Assembly: GCA_036874045.1 (NCBI GenBank)
Contig: CM072344.1
Coordinates: forward strand, 12,310,501-12,374,500
Source: Cymodocea nodosa
Taxonomy: Eukaryota; Streptophyta; Magnoliopsida; Alismatales; Cymodoceaceae
DNA: 64,000 nucleotides
Direction of reading: 5' to 3'
Under the pieces are notes generated by a model. That model saw only the letters and a program-made list of their open reading frames with translations. It ran no database searches and had not been told where the DNA came from. The stretch's first letter is position 1. Each line of letters begins with the position of its first letter. A program made the translations under genes and the position numbers. This document shows positions 34,601 to 40,298 of the stretch, one piece after another.

Positions 34601-36669
34601 ATCCTTTTCAAGGTGTAGCTCATATACAAAAATGTCATTGACCTTTCACCCATTTACTCACTCCTTATGACCACCAACCCTACCCAACATACACCCATCA
34701 TCCTAGTGGTTCTTCCTAGGTTGGGCACCATAATACTTCTAATGAAAAGCCTATAGATGAAATTAAAAAAATAGAAGAAGACTAAAAATTACTAGGTTAG
34801 AGATAGCCAAAAAGAGATTTAAAATTACATAATGTAATGAAAATTTAATCATATATGGAAATAAAAAATAACATGTGGCCAACCCTCCCAATGAGAATGA
34901 TGTTCTTATCAGTTGAGTGTAGTGTTGATTGATGTACTTTTGAGAGGTTATGTACTCATGTCTATAAGGCTATTATTTTGAATGGGTGTCAAACATATGG
35001 CTTCAACCTTGAAGCATTGATCACATCATGAGGAACACTTCATCTAGAGTTTGAGATCTTAACATGCACTAGTTTTGTTTTTACTTTTCATAGTTTTGGG
35101 TATCTTAAAAATTCTTATGGAGTGTTATAAGATAAGAGGATACTCTTAAAATTAAAGTAAAAATTCTATAAAATTGTTATTTACCCAACTATACTTTATA
35201 GCTCAAAATGTTAAGCTAGAAAGCATGACCATATCTAAAAAGTTAATGTTGCTAAGATGTGTATACTTAAATGAATGAGTGATAATACTATAACAGATAA
35301 TCTCAAAAATAATTTTATTAGGAATAAGGTAAAAGTTGCATCTATTGAAGATAAAATAAAAGAAAATTGGCTTAGGTGATTTGATCATATCTTTAGGAGA
35401 CCAAAGAATACACAAATTAATAGAGGAGAATTAATAAGTGCAAAAGAAGTTAAAAAAAGGAGGGGTAGGCCTAAAACTATTTGATTAGAAATTGCAAGAA
35501 ATGATTTAGAATTATGTAATTTAATTAAAGACTTAGTAATAAATAAAAATATTTGAAAAAAAAAGATTCATGTAGTTGACCTCACTTAGTGAGATTATGA
35601 CTTGAATTGTTGTTGTTGTTAATTTTAGGTATCTTCTTTGTAAAGGCCTTTTGTACAAAACATGCCTATGGTTGATACAGCACTTACCCACTCTTGCTCA
35701 ACACATCCATTGCTGCCGCAAAAGCACCAACGCCAGGAAAAATAAGTAGCTCTGCTTCAAGAATATCCTCTGGTTTTTGCACCTGCAGAAGATTATGAAG
35801 CTGATTAGTTGAGAACTAAGATCTCTGCATGTCTTTACAGTCTACCATCCATTAGGCATCCAAGATTGAAGCAAGCACATTAAAATCCGGCACTAGAAGA
35901 ATCATAACACAGAATCCGTTCCCCCATATGAGGATCAATGGCTGTTTGCATAACATGAGAAATCTCAAATAATTGTGCCAGAAACACACAATATTACTCT
36001 AGTAGCATATCATGGATGTTCTAATACAAAGTTAAACGTTGGCATGATCAACTTTTTAGACATGCTAGAAATTCGTCGGATGGTAAGCACAGCAAGAATT
36101 CCCTAAAGTTCACGTGATCAGCTTCAAGCTTGAATTTCGATGAAAATTCATAAGTATCCTGTTTGATCAAGACGAAGCAAATAAAAAACGATTTTGGAGG
36201 ATATATCCGACCATTTCGGAAACGAACGGTACTAAAACCCATCGTATCAAAACACACCCACGCACACATCGAAACACACCACAGAGCGCAGACAAATTGA
36301 ACAAATGAACACCCACGTATGACAGGGAGAGAAAAAAAGGCAAAAGAAACTCACGTCTTTGATGTCAAAGCCGAGATAACGGATCGCATTCCGGACGCTT
36401 CGGACATTCCCAGCTCCATAGTCCAGCAGAGTGACCGCTAAGAAGTGAGAAACGCCATGAGCTAGGATAAAACAAACCTACATGCAACGTGAAAAGGGTG
36501 AAGATCTGTTACTGGAAGCTGGAGAGGAGGCGGCGGCGGCGGCGCGAACACCGATCGCGTGTAGCTTCCTCGGGCGGAGGTGGCGTGCCATCGGGAGGTG
36601 GTATTGCTCGGAACTGGGGAAGGAGGAGGGGAGGTTGAGGGCCGACAGTGGTAGCGGCGGCGATGCCAT
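3354..36669 (-). CDS. HISN4: Imidazole glycerol phosphate synthase HisHF, chloroplastic (5' part)
   Basis: This is the bifunctional plant enzyme of histidine synthesis: an N-terminal glutamine amidotransferase (HisH) supplies ammonia to a C-terminal cyclase (HisF) that makes imidazole glycerol phosphate and AICAR in the plastid. Nine exons on the minus strand are at 36513-36669, 36355-36437, 35688-35782, 4538-4641, 4239-4408, 4051-4165, 3713-3771, 3593-3631 and 3354-3452. Their phases agree throughout, giving 307 codons. Visible motifs are [15 protein letters not shown], the nucleophile segment [32 protein letters not shown] with the catalytic His and Glu, and the start of His[16 protein letters not shown], with its catalytic Asp. 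The first 52 residues are Ser/Ala/Pro/Arg-rich, like a transit peptide. No stop or frameshift is seen. The rest of HisF is off the left edge. The match to the plant family is recognised by eye, and it is very clear. Confidence 0.93.
4642..5469. other. AT-rich intron, nothing recognised
   Basis: This is the intron 3 end next to exon 4. No coding similarity or repeat structure was recognised before the LINE fragment begins. Confidence 0.4.
5470..5815 (+). pseudogene. L1-type LINE reverse transcriptase fragment
   Basis: Plus-strand translation gives a degraded stretch resembling plant L1-like LINE reverse transcriptase: an N-E-W[10 protein letters not shown] segment, then [10 protein letters not shown], and finally a C-S-L-I-L-K-like remnant of the F-I-D-L-x-K-A-Y-D block. 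Several stop codons interrupt it. The catalytic FADD region and both element ends are missing. It may come from the same insertion as the LINE 3' end at 35100-35640. Confidence 0.7.
5816..6329. other. AT-rich intron, nothing recognised
   Basis: Low-complexity AT-rich sequence with two short near-copies of ATCAATGATC..CAAAAACACAATACT around 5905-5995. No gene is seen. Confidence 0.4.
6330..6917. repeat. 294-bp tandem duplication ending in pyrimidine tracts
   Basis: The segment beginning AATTAAAAATTTTATCAA occurs at 6330 and again at 6624. Both copies run through GATTTTTTAATACTTTCA and end in long TTTTTTTCTCTCTTC tracts, so this is one duplication of an AT-rich unit with a polypyrimidine tail. 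The open frame starting at 6918 lies in further pyrimidine-rich sequence and has no recognisable product. Confidence 0.75.
7226..7484 (+). mobile_element. Probable copia LTR with primer-binding site remnant
   Basis: A TATATAAACC box at about 7403 is followed by a short leader that ends CTCTCTCAACA at 7475-7485. Then comes TAATATCAAAGCA, a degraded copy of the initiator-Met tRNA primer site TGGTATCAGAGC. This is the usual layout of a Ty1/copia 5' LTR end. The LTR start and a partner LTR were not found. Confidence 0.5.
7485..8090. other. Leader or gag remnant, unresolved
   Basis: Sequence downstream of the copia-like primer site. It encodes Ser/His/Pro-rich short frames but no motif that I can assign. 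The last bases before 8091 may be the left continuation of the BRI1-type fragment, because a leucine-rich frame crosses into 12681 when the copia insertion is ignored. Confidence 0.35.
8096..8228 (-). repeat. 3' LTR of copia element
   Basis: 133-bp LTR, in the element's sense starting TGTTAAGGAG. It is preceded by a purine tract just above 8228 and followed by the duplicated AGTGG (CCACT on plus) at 8091-8095. Confidence 0.9.
8229..12330 (-). pseudogene. Copia gag-pol polyprotein, degraded
   Basis: In element order (high to low coordinates): gag starts at 12330 with an [16 protein letters not shown]-type N terminus. A zinc knuckle [14 protein letters not shown] follows near 11500, ending at an in-frame stop. 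The pre-integrase segment with [13 protein letters not shown] is at about 11100. Integrase remnants lie at 10250-10950. Reverse transcriptase includes YVDDILL with YVDD at 9131-9142. RNase H includes TKHIEVDHY near 8385 and the terminal FTKALP near 8300. Frameshifts and stops throughout mean it cannot make a polyprotein. Confidence 0.85.
12551..12680 (-). repeat. 5' LTR of copia element
   Basis: 130-bp partner of the LTR at 8096. It carries a 3-bp deletion and about a dozen substitutions. The primer-binding site lies immediately below 12551. Confidence 0.9.
12681..12779 (+). pseudogene. BRI1-type LRR gene fragment, left piece
   Basis: Translates in frame as leucine-rich-repeat sequence including [15 protein letters not shown], the style of BRI1-family receptor kinase ectodomains. 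It is interrupted at 12780 by the Sirevirus and continues in the same frame at 25170. On its left it is interrupted by the copia element, whose CCACT duplication lies in this frame. Confidence 0.75.
12780..14166 (+). repeat. Sirevirus 5' LTR (1,387 bp)
   Basis: Starts TGTTAAG and ends CCTACA, followed directly by ATTGGTATCATAGC, a Met-tRNA primer site. It is the same family as the LTR at 52383-53583. It is longer because of internal duplication of the TTCGAGTTTTTACA/AAGTATTCGAG segment (about 125-bp duplication and a 33-bp unit repeated around 13330-13430). Confidence 0.88.
14167..16490 (+). pseudogene. Sirevirus gag and protease start, forward copy
   Basis: Follows the primer site. Gag remnants lead to the zinc knuckle [14 protein letters not shown] at 15062-15103, then Lys/Asn-rich coiled-coil-like sequence (15278-15700). 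A protease start WIIDSGTS has its catalytic DSG at 16287-16295. Stops and frameshifts are frequent. The copy breaks off at about 16490, where reverse-strand reverse transcriptase begins. The minus-strand copy at 23600-25086 covers the same domains. Confidence 0.8.
16491..17299 (-). pseudogene. Sirevirus reverse transcriptase, C-terminal part
   Basis: Minus-strand reading carries [11 protein letters not shown] at the Harbinger junction, QIYVDDI (YVDD near 16916-16928), [16 protein letters not shown], and finally [11 protein letters not shown]. It stops there, so RNase H is missing. It is the continuation of the reverse transcriptase that begins above 22225, interrupted by the Harbinger insertion. 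Stops are present. Confidence 0.82.
17502..18901 (-). pseudogene. Harbinger 1 DDE transposase, disabled
   Basis: Three exons: 18354-18901, 18049-18274 and 17502-17983, with GT/AG introns at the same places as in Harbinger 2. Conserved blocks are [67 protein letters not shown] and CFLLHNFIR. The first catalytic Asp in the usual AIDGTH motif is Asn here (AINGTH near 18260). The second Asp and the Glu of VIER are kept. Other damage is a TAG at codon 21 (18839-18841), a one-base deletion before the first donor and a TAA late in exon 2. This copy cannot be autonomous. Confidence 0.88.
19107..20180 (-). pseudogene. Harbinger 1 ORF1, Myb/SANT-like DNA-binding protein, disabled
   Basis: Exon 1 (19837-20180) shows the trihelix-like Myb/SANT domain with [17 protein letters not shown], and exon 2 begins at 19757. 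In PIF/Harbinger systems this protein partners the transposase and binds the element ends. A small in-frame repeat, [13 protein letters not shown], lies near the end of the first open part (about 19300). Several stops interrupt the frame. It parallels the ORF1 of Harbinger 2 exon for exon. Confidence 0.8.
21195..22020. repeat. GC-rich, CpG-rich minisatellite inside Harbinger 1
   Basis: Degenerate repeats built from GCGACGGATGCG, GGCTGCGAGC and GAGCGTCAGCGACGG run for about 800 bp between ORF1 and the right end of the element. The composition is sharply different from the AT-rich surroundings. Many overlapping open frames on both strands are by-products of the absence of AT-rich stops. Confidence 0.88.
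22225..25086 (-). pseudogene. Sirevirus gag-protease-integrase-RT start, reverse copy
   Basis: On the minus strand from the primer site (25073-25084): gag (24163-24780), a knuckle with [10 protein letters not shown] (one Cys changed to Tyr), protease with [10 protein letters not shown] (the catalytic DSG reads DSR), integrase with [19 protein letters not shown] and [13 protein letters not shown] at 23086-23451, and the integrase C terminus [11 protein letters not shown] and [12 protein letters not shown] at 22427-22894. The RT start, with KIRLVA, ends at the Harbinger target site. The element is defective. Confidence 0.85.
25087..25169. repeat. Head-to-head Sirevirus LTR ends
   Basis: TGTAGGATTATAGTATCACA at 25087 is the end of an LTR in minus orientation. 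CTTGTGATACTACAATCCTACA around 25148-25169 is the same end in plus orientation. Only about 35 bp separate them, so the block can fold into a hairpin. Confidence 0.8.
25170..25650 (+). pseudogene. BRI1-type LRR gene fragment, right piece
   Basis: Continues the repeat array with [17 protein letters not shown], then after a TAG (aligned with a usual Gln) and a deletion, [48 protein letters not shown] and [13 protein letters not shown]. These phrases match consecutive LRRs of BRI1-like steroid receptor kinases. There is no island domain, transmembrane segment or kinase, and it ends at about 25650. It is a captured or relic fragment in the HISN4 intron, opposite in sense to HISN4. Confidence 0.8.
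25651..26199. other. Intron sequence, nothing recognised
   Basis: AT-rich DNA after the LRR fragment, with no coding similarity seen. The first unit of the 26.2-27.2 kb repeat grades in near 26150. Confidence 0.4.
26200..27250. repeat. Minisatellite, about 100-106-bp unit
   Basis: The phrase TTTTGATGC followed by TTCATCCATCTATCTTGCTGC, CATATCATC, TTATCTTATGTATATGG and CATGTAAACAG recurs near 26221, 26405, 26508, 26613, 26711, 26804, 26908, 27010 and 27116. The open frames here are repeat by-products. Confidence 0.88.
27251..28059. other. Intron sequence, nothing recognised
   Basis: No gene, repeat or transposon end was recognised. Confidence 0.4.
28060..28703. repeat. 322-bp tandem duplication
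   Basis: The segment starting CATTCGTTAACTTGCATAG at 28060 repeats at 28382 (CATTCATTAACTTGCATAG) with few differences over its whole length, so it is a relatively young duplication. No coding content is seen. Confidence 0.9.
29031..29057. repeat. Subterminal hairpin of Harbinger 2
   Basis: AATCTTGGGAAA, TAG, TTTCCCAAGATT: a perfect 12-bp inverted repeat with a 3-nt loop about 50 bp from the element end, right after three AGGAAAGGT direct repeats. It is a plausible binding site for the ORF1 protein or the transposase. Confidence 0.75.
29160..29550. repeat. GC-rich repeat inside Harbinger 2
   Basis: Units of GAGGAGAACACCTGCGACATC, CCGCTCGCGGCCTC and GACGCTCATTCGCCGCTCATC recur about three times. 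It occupies the same position relative to ORF1 as the GC-rich minisatellite of Harbinger 1, though the unit sequence differs. Confidence 0.85.
30268..31238 (+). pseudogene. Harbinger 2 ORF1, Myb/SANT-like protein
   Basis: Exon 1 is 30268-30591 (ends CAG before GTATAT) and exon 2 is 30681-31238. The frame is continuous for 293 residues except for TAG codons at 30526-30528 and 30987-30989. The N terminus has [12 protein letters not shown] and [15 protein letters not shown], a trihelix-like Myb/SANT domain. [20 protein letters not shown] segment starts exon 2, and a basic patch RKARKRARP precedes a helical C terminus. Its role is inferred from the family: helper DNA-binding protein for the transposase. 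The first TAG falls where Harbinger 1 has Trp. Confidence 0.85.
31430..31715. repeat. 46-bp tandem repeat between the two Harbinger 2 ORFs
   Basis: A unit containing GTGTTGAATTGTTTGGCAGG, TTATTACATTATATG and TTGATATTT is repeated about six times (starts near 31446, 31492 and 31538). It is just upstream of the transposase start at 31755, so it may lie in its promoter. Confidence 0.85.
31755..33112 (+). pseudogene. Harbinger 2 DDE transposase, disabled
   Basis: Exons 31755-32270, 32352-32577 and 32660-33112 with GT/AG introns. A basic N terminus ([12 protein letters not shown]) is followed by [27 protein letters not shown] (first catalytic Asp kept), [15 protein letters not shown] (second Asp), [29 protein letters not shown] (Glu kept, the usual Arg after it is Cys) and CFLVHNFIR. 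Damage is a TAG at 31992-31994 and a small deletion with frameshift near 32775. It is less decayed at the catalytic site than Harbinger 1. Confidence 0.9.
33536..35099. other. Intron sequence, nothing recognised
   Basis: Pyrimidine-rich stretches and short frames, with no domain or element end recognised. It probably includes unclassified retroelement sequence. Confidence 0.35.
35100..35640 (+). pseudogene. L1-type LINE 3' end
   Basis: Plus-strand translation shows the conserved C terminus of plant L1-like ORF2: [58 protein letters not shown] and [10 protein letters not shown], with scattered stops. It ends in a GTTGTTGTTGTT tail at about 35625, as plant LINEs often do. It lies only about 50 bp from HISN4 exon 3. 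Confidence 0.85.
35688..36669 (-). CDS. HISN4: HISN4 exons 1-3 (transit peptide and start of amidotransferase domain)
   Basis: Exon 1 starts at the ATG ending at 36669 and ends at 36513 before the donor GTAACA. It is GC-rich and encodes a likely plastid transit peptide. Intron 1 is only 75 bp. Exon 2 (36355-36437) carries [20 protein letters not shown] and ends before GTGAG. Intron 2 is 572 bp. Exon 3 (35688-35782) encodes the segment [15 protein letters not shown] and ends in phase 2 before GTAAGTG. The donor of exon 3 has no partner nearby. The next in-phase exon is 31 kb away. Start choice rests on the presequence character. No better in-frame ATG was seen upstream. Confidence 0.9.
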
Positions 36670-37712
36670 TGGTTTCCGTTGGAAGCCGCAGTGCGAGGAG
36701 AGGACGGTCGAAGAAAAGGCCAGGAAACGTATGTCACCTGTTCATGTCTTTCTTTTTTAAATGCAATCGTTTTTTTTCCAACAGTTAAACGAGGGTAAAT
36801 AAATTCCATCGTCATTTTTCCTTTTTTCCCCAGTAAAATATATGAATGAAAAGATAAAAATCACTATATAGATTTTATTATTAAATAATTATAAATATAT
36901 GACAAAAAAAATTTACTTAGATAAATAAGTATCCATACTTTTCTAATGATCTTAAAATTTACTAGTTTTTAGTTAAATTTCAATCGTTGAAAAAATAATT
37001 ATGAATATTCCTTATATTAAGTTCAAAGTTTTATTATATTAATTATAACATAATTAAATAATTACTTACATTTAATTTTAAATTAATAGATTTTTCAACT
37101 CTCATCTTAGTTTACATATAGAATATTTAAAAAAACCATTCGATAAAAATTAATAGTCTACAATTAATAATTATTCAATAAATTTTTATAGTACTCACAC
37201 GTACTTCATTTTAAAAGTACGACTCAAGATTTCCTTCCTACGAGAATCTTCAATTTACATATAGAATATATAATAAATTTATTCGATGAAAATTAATAAT
37301 CTAAAATATTCCCATGTGTAATTTATACGTGTTTTTTTTTTTTTTTGTGAACGAGAAAATTGTTGTTGACACGATTTTGATCCCGAACATTCTATGGGGT
37401 TTCTCGTAAGGTTGGCTTAGCCTTATATTATTTTTATAAATTGGAGGCCCTACCTCTTATTATTCTTTATCTTCATTTTAGCAACATTTCAAAGATATGC
37501 TCTTCTAAGCCAACGTGAGGCAAGACAAGTTTGACTTCAAAGTTTTGACAACTTTGAATTCAAAGTAGAAATCTGAGTCATGAAAAGGTAGGAAGATATG
37601 TAGTGCAAAACAATGGAAATTCAAATACAAAGGACTTTTTGATTTGTATTTCAAGAGAAGTCATACTTTTCTAGTTTCATAGTTGATGAATAATAAAGAG
37701 TTTAGGTACACA
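36670..37712. other. Upstream region of HISN4, no gene recognised
   Basis: This should contain the HISN4 promoter (transcription leftwards), but no convincing TATA box was seen. From 36840 it is AT-rich. A TTTACATATAGAATAT..ATTCGATxAAAATTAATAxTCT block occurs twice, near 37112 and 37255. Confidence 0.4.
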
Positions 37713-38300
37713 TGTCAATGAATCGGGTCAAACTAGTCTAGTCCGAAGATAGACGACCCATATGGTTTGTGGGTTGGGCCGTCTCGGTCTAGCCCACAAA
37801 AATAATTTTTTTGTAGATTCCGATCTAGCCCATATGGGTTAGGCTCAAGCTACCTAGAGGCTATGTACGAGTAGCTTGTAATTGGACATTTATAAATTTT
37901 TTTTTTAATTTTTTAATAAAAATAAGTATATTAATTTTTTATATAATATTATATTATAATGTCATAATATTTTGTTATTATAATGTTAGAATATTAGATT
38001 TGGAGTAAATAACATTATTCATATTATATAATAAATAATTTTAAACAAAAATATTATATAAATGAATATTTTTTAACATTTGTTTATTAAACATTCCTAA
38101 AAAATGAATGTTTTGGCATTTGCAAAAAGATGGACATTTTAACATTTTTTTTTATAAACGTTGTACCAATTCAAAGGTCGACTCACGCTAGCATGTGATC
38201 AACCTAGAACCAATAAGTCAAAAATATTAAAAACCATAGATCCTACCTAGTTTGAAAAATTGAAACAAGTTGAGTTGAACCAGACTAAGTTGACCCATAA
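37713..38300. mobile_element. Possible small inverted-repeat element
   Basis: The left side has GGGTCAAACTAGTCTAGT and the right side, reversed, GGGTCAACTTAGTCTGGT, roughly 560 bp apart, with AT-rich DNA between. The GGGTT/GGCC-rich left part resembles noncoding plant DNA transposons. No target duplication was identified. Confidence 0.4.
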
Positions 38301-39289
38301 TGTCTAATCCCCAAGGCATGGTGTGAGTGTCACGCTTGACTTGCGGTGTTTGCACAAACACAAAAGACATGCACATTCTCTTTCACTCTTTGCCCGAAGA
38401 TGCAAGACCAAACTCACTGCAAAACCCTTCTTGCCCGATCTCTCCACCTTTGTTCATCACTATAAGTTCACCTTCATCATCGCCCTCTACTTAGAACAAG
38501 CAAGGACCTCTAAATTTACAAAAAGCCCTTTCTTCTCACACAAGAAGTAAGGATAGAGCTATGAGGACATCGTCATTCACTATTGTCCTATTGTAAATCA
38601 TGATCAATTGCTGTCATGCTATTATCAACCATCGTCGTCATCCATTATAAACAAAGCTATTGAAGGTATATTCTTCATTGCAAACTAGGCCATGTAAAAC
38701 TTAAGATATTCCCCCTATCCCAACCTTTAGATATATTATCATTGTCATCGTCTTCCCTTCCAACTGTTTTATTCTTGACTCTAAAAACTCTTTTTCCTCA
38801 TTTCTCTTGTTCATTTCTTCTAAAATTGCATTGGTTTCTTCATTTCCTTATGCACCTCCTTTGTTCTCTTCAAACTTGAGCTCCATGTTTAGTTGAAATT
38901 GAACCATGTGATTTAAAACTCTCTTGCAAGAATAATGGCACTACAAATCTCAACAACTCAAATTAAATCTATATATGTAGGTATGTGATGTTTTATGTTC
39001 GCAAGAACCTTTAATTTATGGTAGCATATGAAATAACCTACAAGAATTTAGAACCACTTGTTCCACCTTTTTATGATTTTTATCAAAGTGTTGGAATATA
39101 GACACCAATCATTTGCTAGAATTGGTTCCAACAAAACCTACAAGTGGAGGAACACTAGTTCCCTAAATTGAAGTTCTTTCCCTTTGGTTATGAAATTGAT
39201 TGCATAAGAAATTCATTCATGGTTAGAAGTGAACTCTTTTTCTTCATTTAAATACTCACCTGAAAGTTGTTATTATAAGCAAACTCAAT
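38301..39289. other. No gene recognised
   Basis: The short open frame at 38323-38550 has no recognisable domain. The rest is AT-rich. Confidence 0.4.
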
Positions 39290-40298
39290 TAATAGTAAGT
39301 GTTTGTCTCAATGGCCTCTAAAATCAATAGCACATACTTTCATCGTTTCTTCCAAAGTTTGAATGGTTTACTCTAATTGATCATTTGTTTGAGAATGGAA
39401 AATAGTGCTATAAAACTTTTTCTAAGTTTTCTGAGACTTCTTCTTCTGATTTGTCTTACTTTGCTTTTCATTTTTTCTTATAGGACAATCTGGAGAAAGA
39501 TGTCTAGGTTTCTTATAGTTGTAACATACATACTTTCTAGATGAAGAATTCTTTTCATTCAGTGACTTTGATGTTGAGGGTTTGTCATTTCTATTCCTTT
39601 ACTATTTCCTAGCTTTCCATGCTTTCTTAAATTTCTTAGTCTGCAAAATCAAATCCTCATTAGAATCAATAGATATTTTAGAATCTGAATTAATTTTGAA
39701 GGCTATTTCTTTCTTCATTTTTAATTTGTTATGACTTAGTGAATCATTTAATTGAACTTCATAAGTAGTTAAATTTTCTATAAGTTCATTTATAGTATAA
39801 ACATTTAAATCTCGTGATTCCTCAATTGATGCACTTTCTGAGACCATTTAGAACTTAGGGATCTGAGAATTTTTCTCACCAAATCCTTCTGTTCAAAATT
39901 CTTTCCTAAGCATTTTAATGAGTTTATGATATTTAGAAATCTGAAAAACATCTTAGAAATACTTTCGTATTCATACATCTTAAAGAGTTCATACTTATGA
40001 ATTAACATATTTATCTTAGTCTCTTTAACTTGAGAAGTATCTTCATATAAAACTTCTAATACATGCCACACCTCATAAGCAGATTTATATGCTGACACTT
40101 TACTGAACTGTTCATAACTCAATGCATAAAATAAAATATTTAAGCCTTTAGCATTCAGAGTTTCATTTTCTTTTTCAGTAATTATCTAAATGTTATAAGG
40201 AGTAGTTAACGAAGTATATGGTTTAGAAATCATGAACCACAACTTGTGATCTATACTTTGAAGAAAGACTGTCATCCTATATTTCCAATATTCAAAAT
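39290..40298 (-). pseudogene. Copia gag fragment
   Basis: Minus strand: FEYWKYRMTVFLQSIDHKL (the N-terminal gag block of Sirevirus-like copia) near 40270, then SAYEVWHVLEVLYEDTSQVK and LVRKILRSLSSKW in 39805-40122, and a degraded knuckle with one Cys changed to Tyr near 39500. The gag start and LTR are cut off at 40299 by the Tat-type LTR. Confidence 0.78.

Larger units (their letters stand above)
4642..35687 (-). other. HISN4 intron 3, about 31 kb, packed with transposons
   Basis: The intron runs from the donor GTAAG just below 35688 to the acceptor CTAG just above 4641 (minus strand), 31,046 bp. It contains LINE fragments near both ends, a copia LTR piece, a complete copia element, a BRI1-type gene fragment, a rearranged Sirevirus, two PIF/Harbinger transposons and several tandem repeats. 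The flanking exons join in phase and keep the conserved residues, so I infer that the gene is still spliced across this interval. Confidence 0.85.

Noticed and set aside
36482-36760. Plus-strand 92-codon frame
   Set aside because: It is antisense to the HISN4 first exon. The minus-strand exon has in-phase splicing and a clear product.
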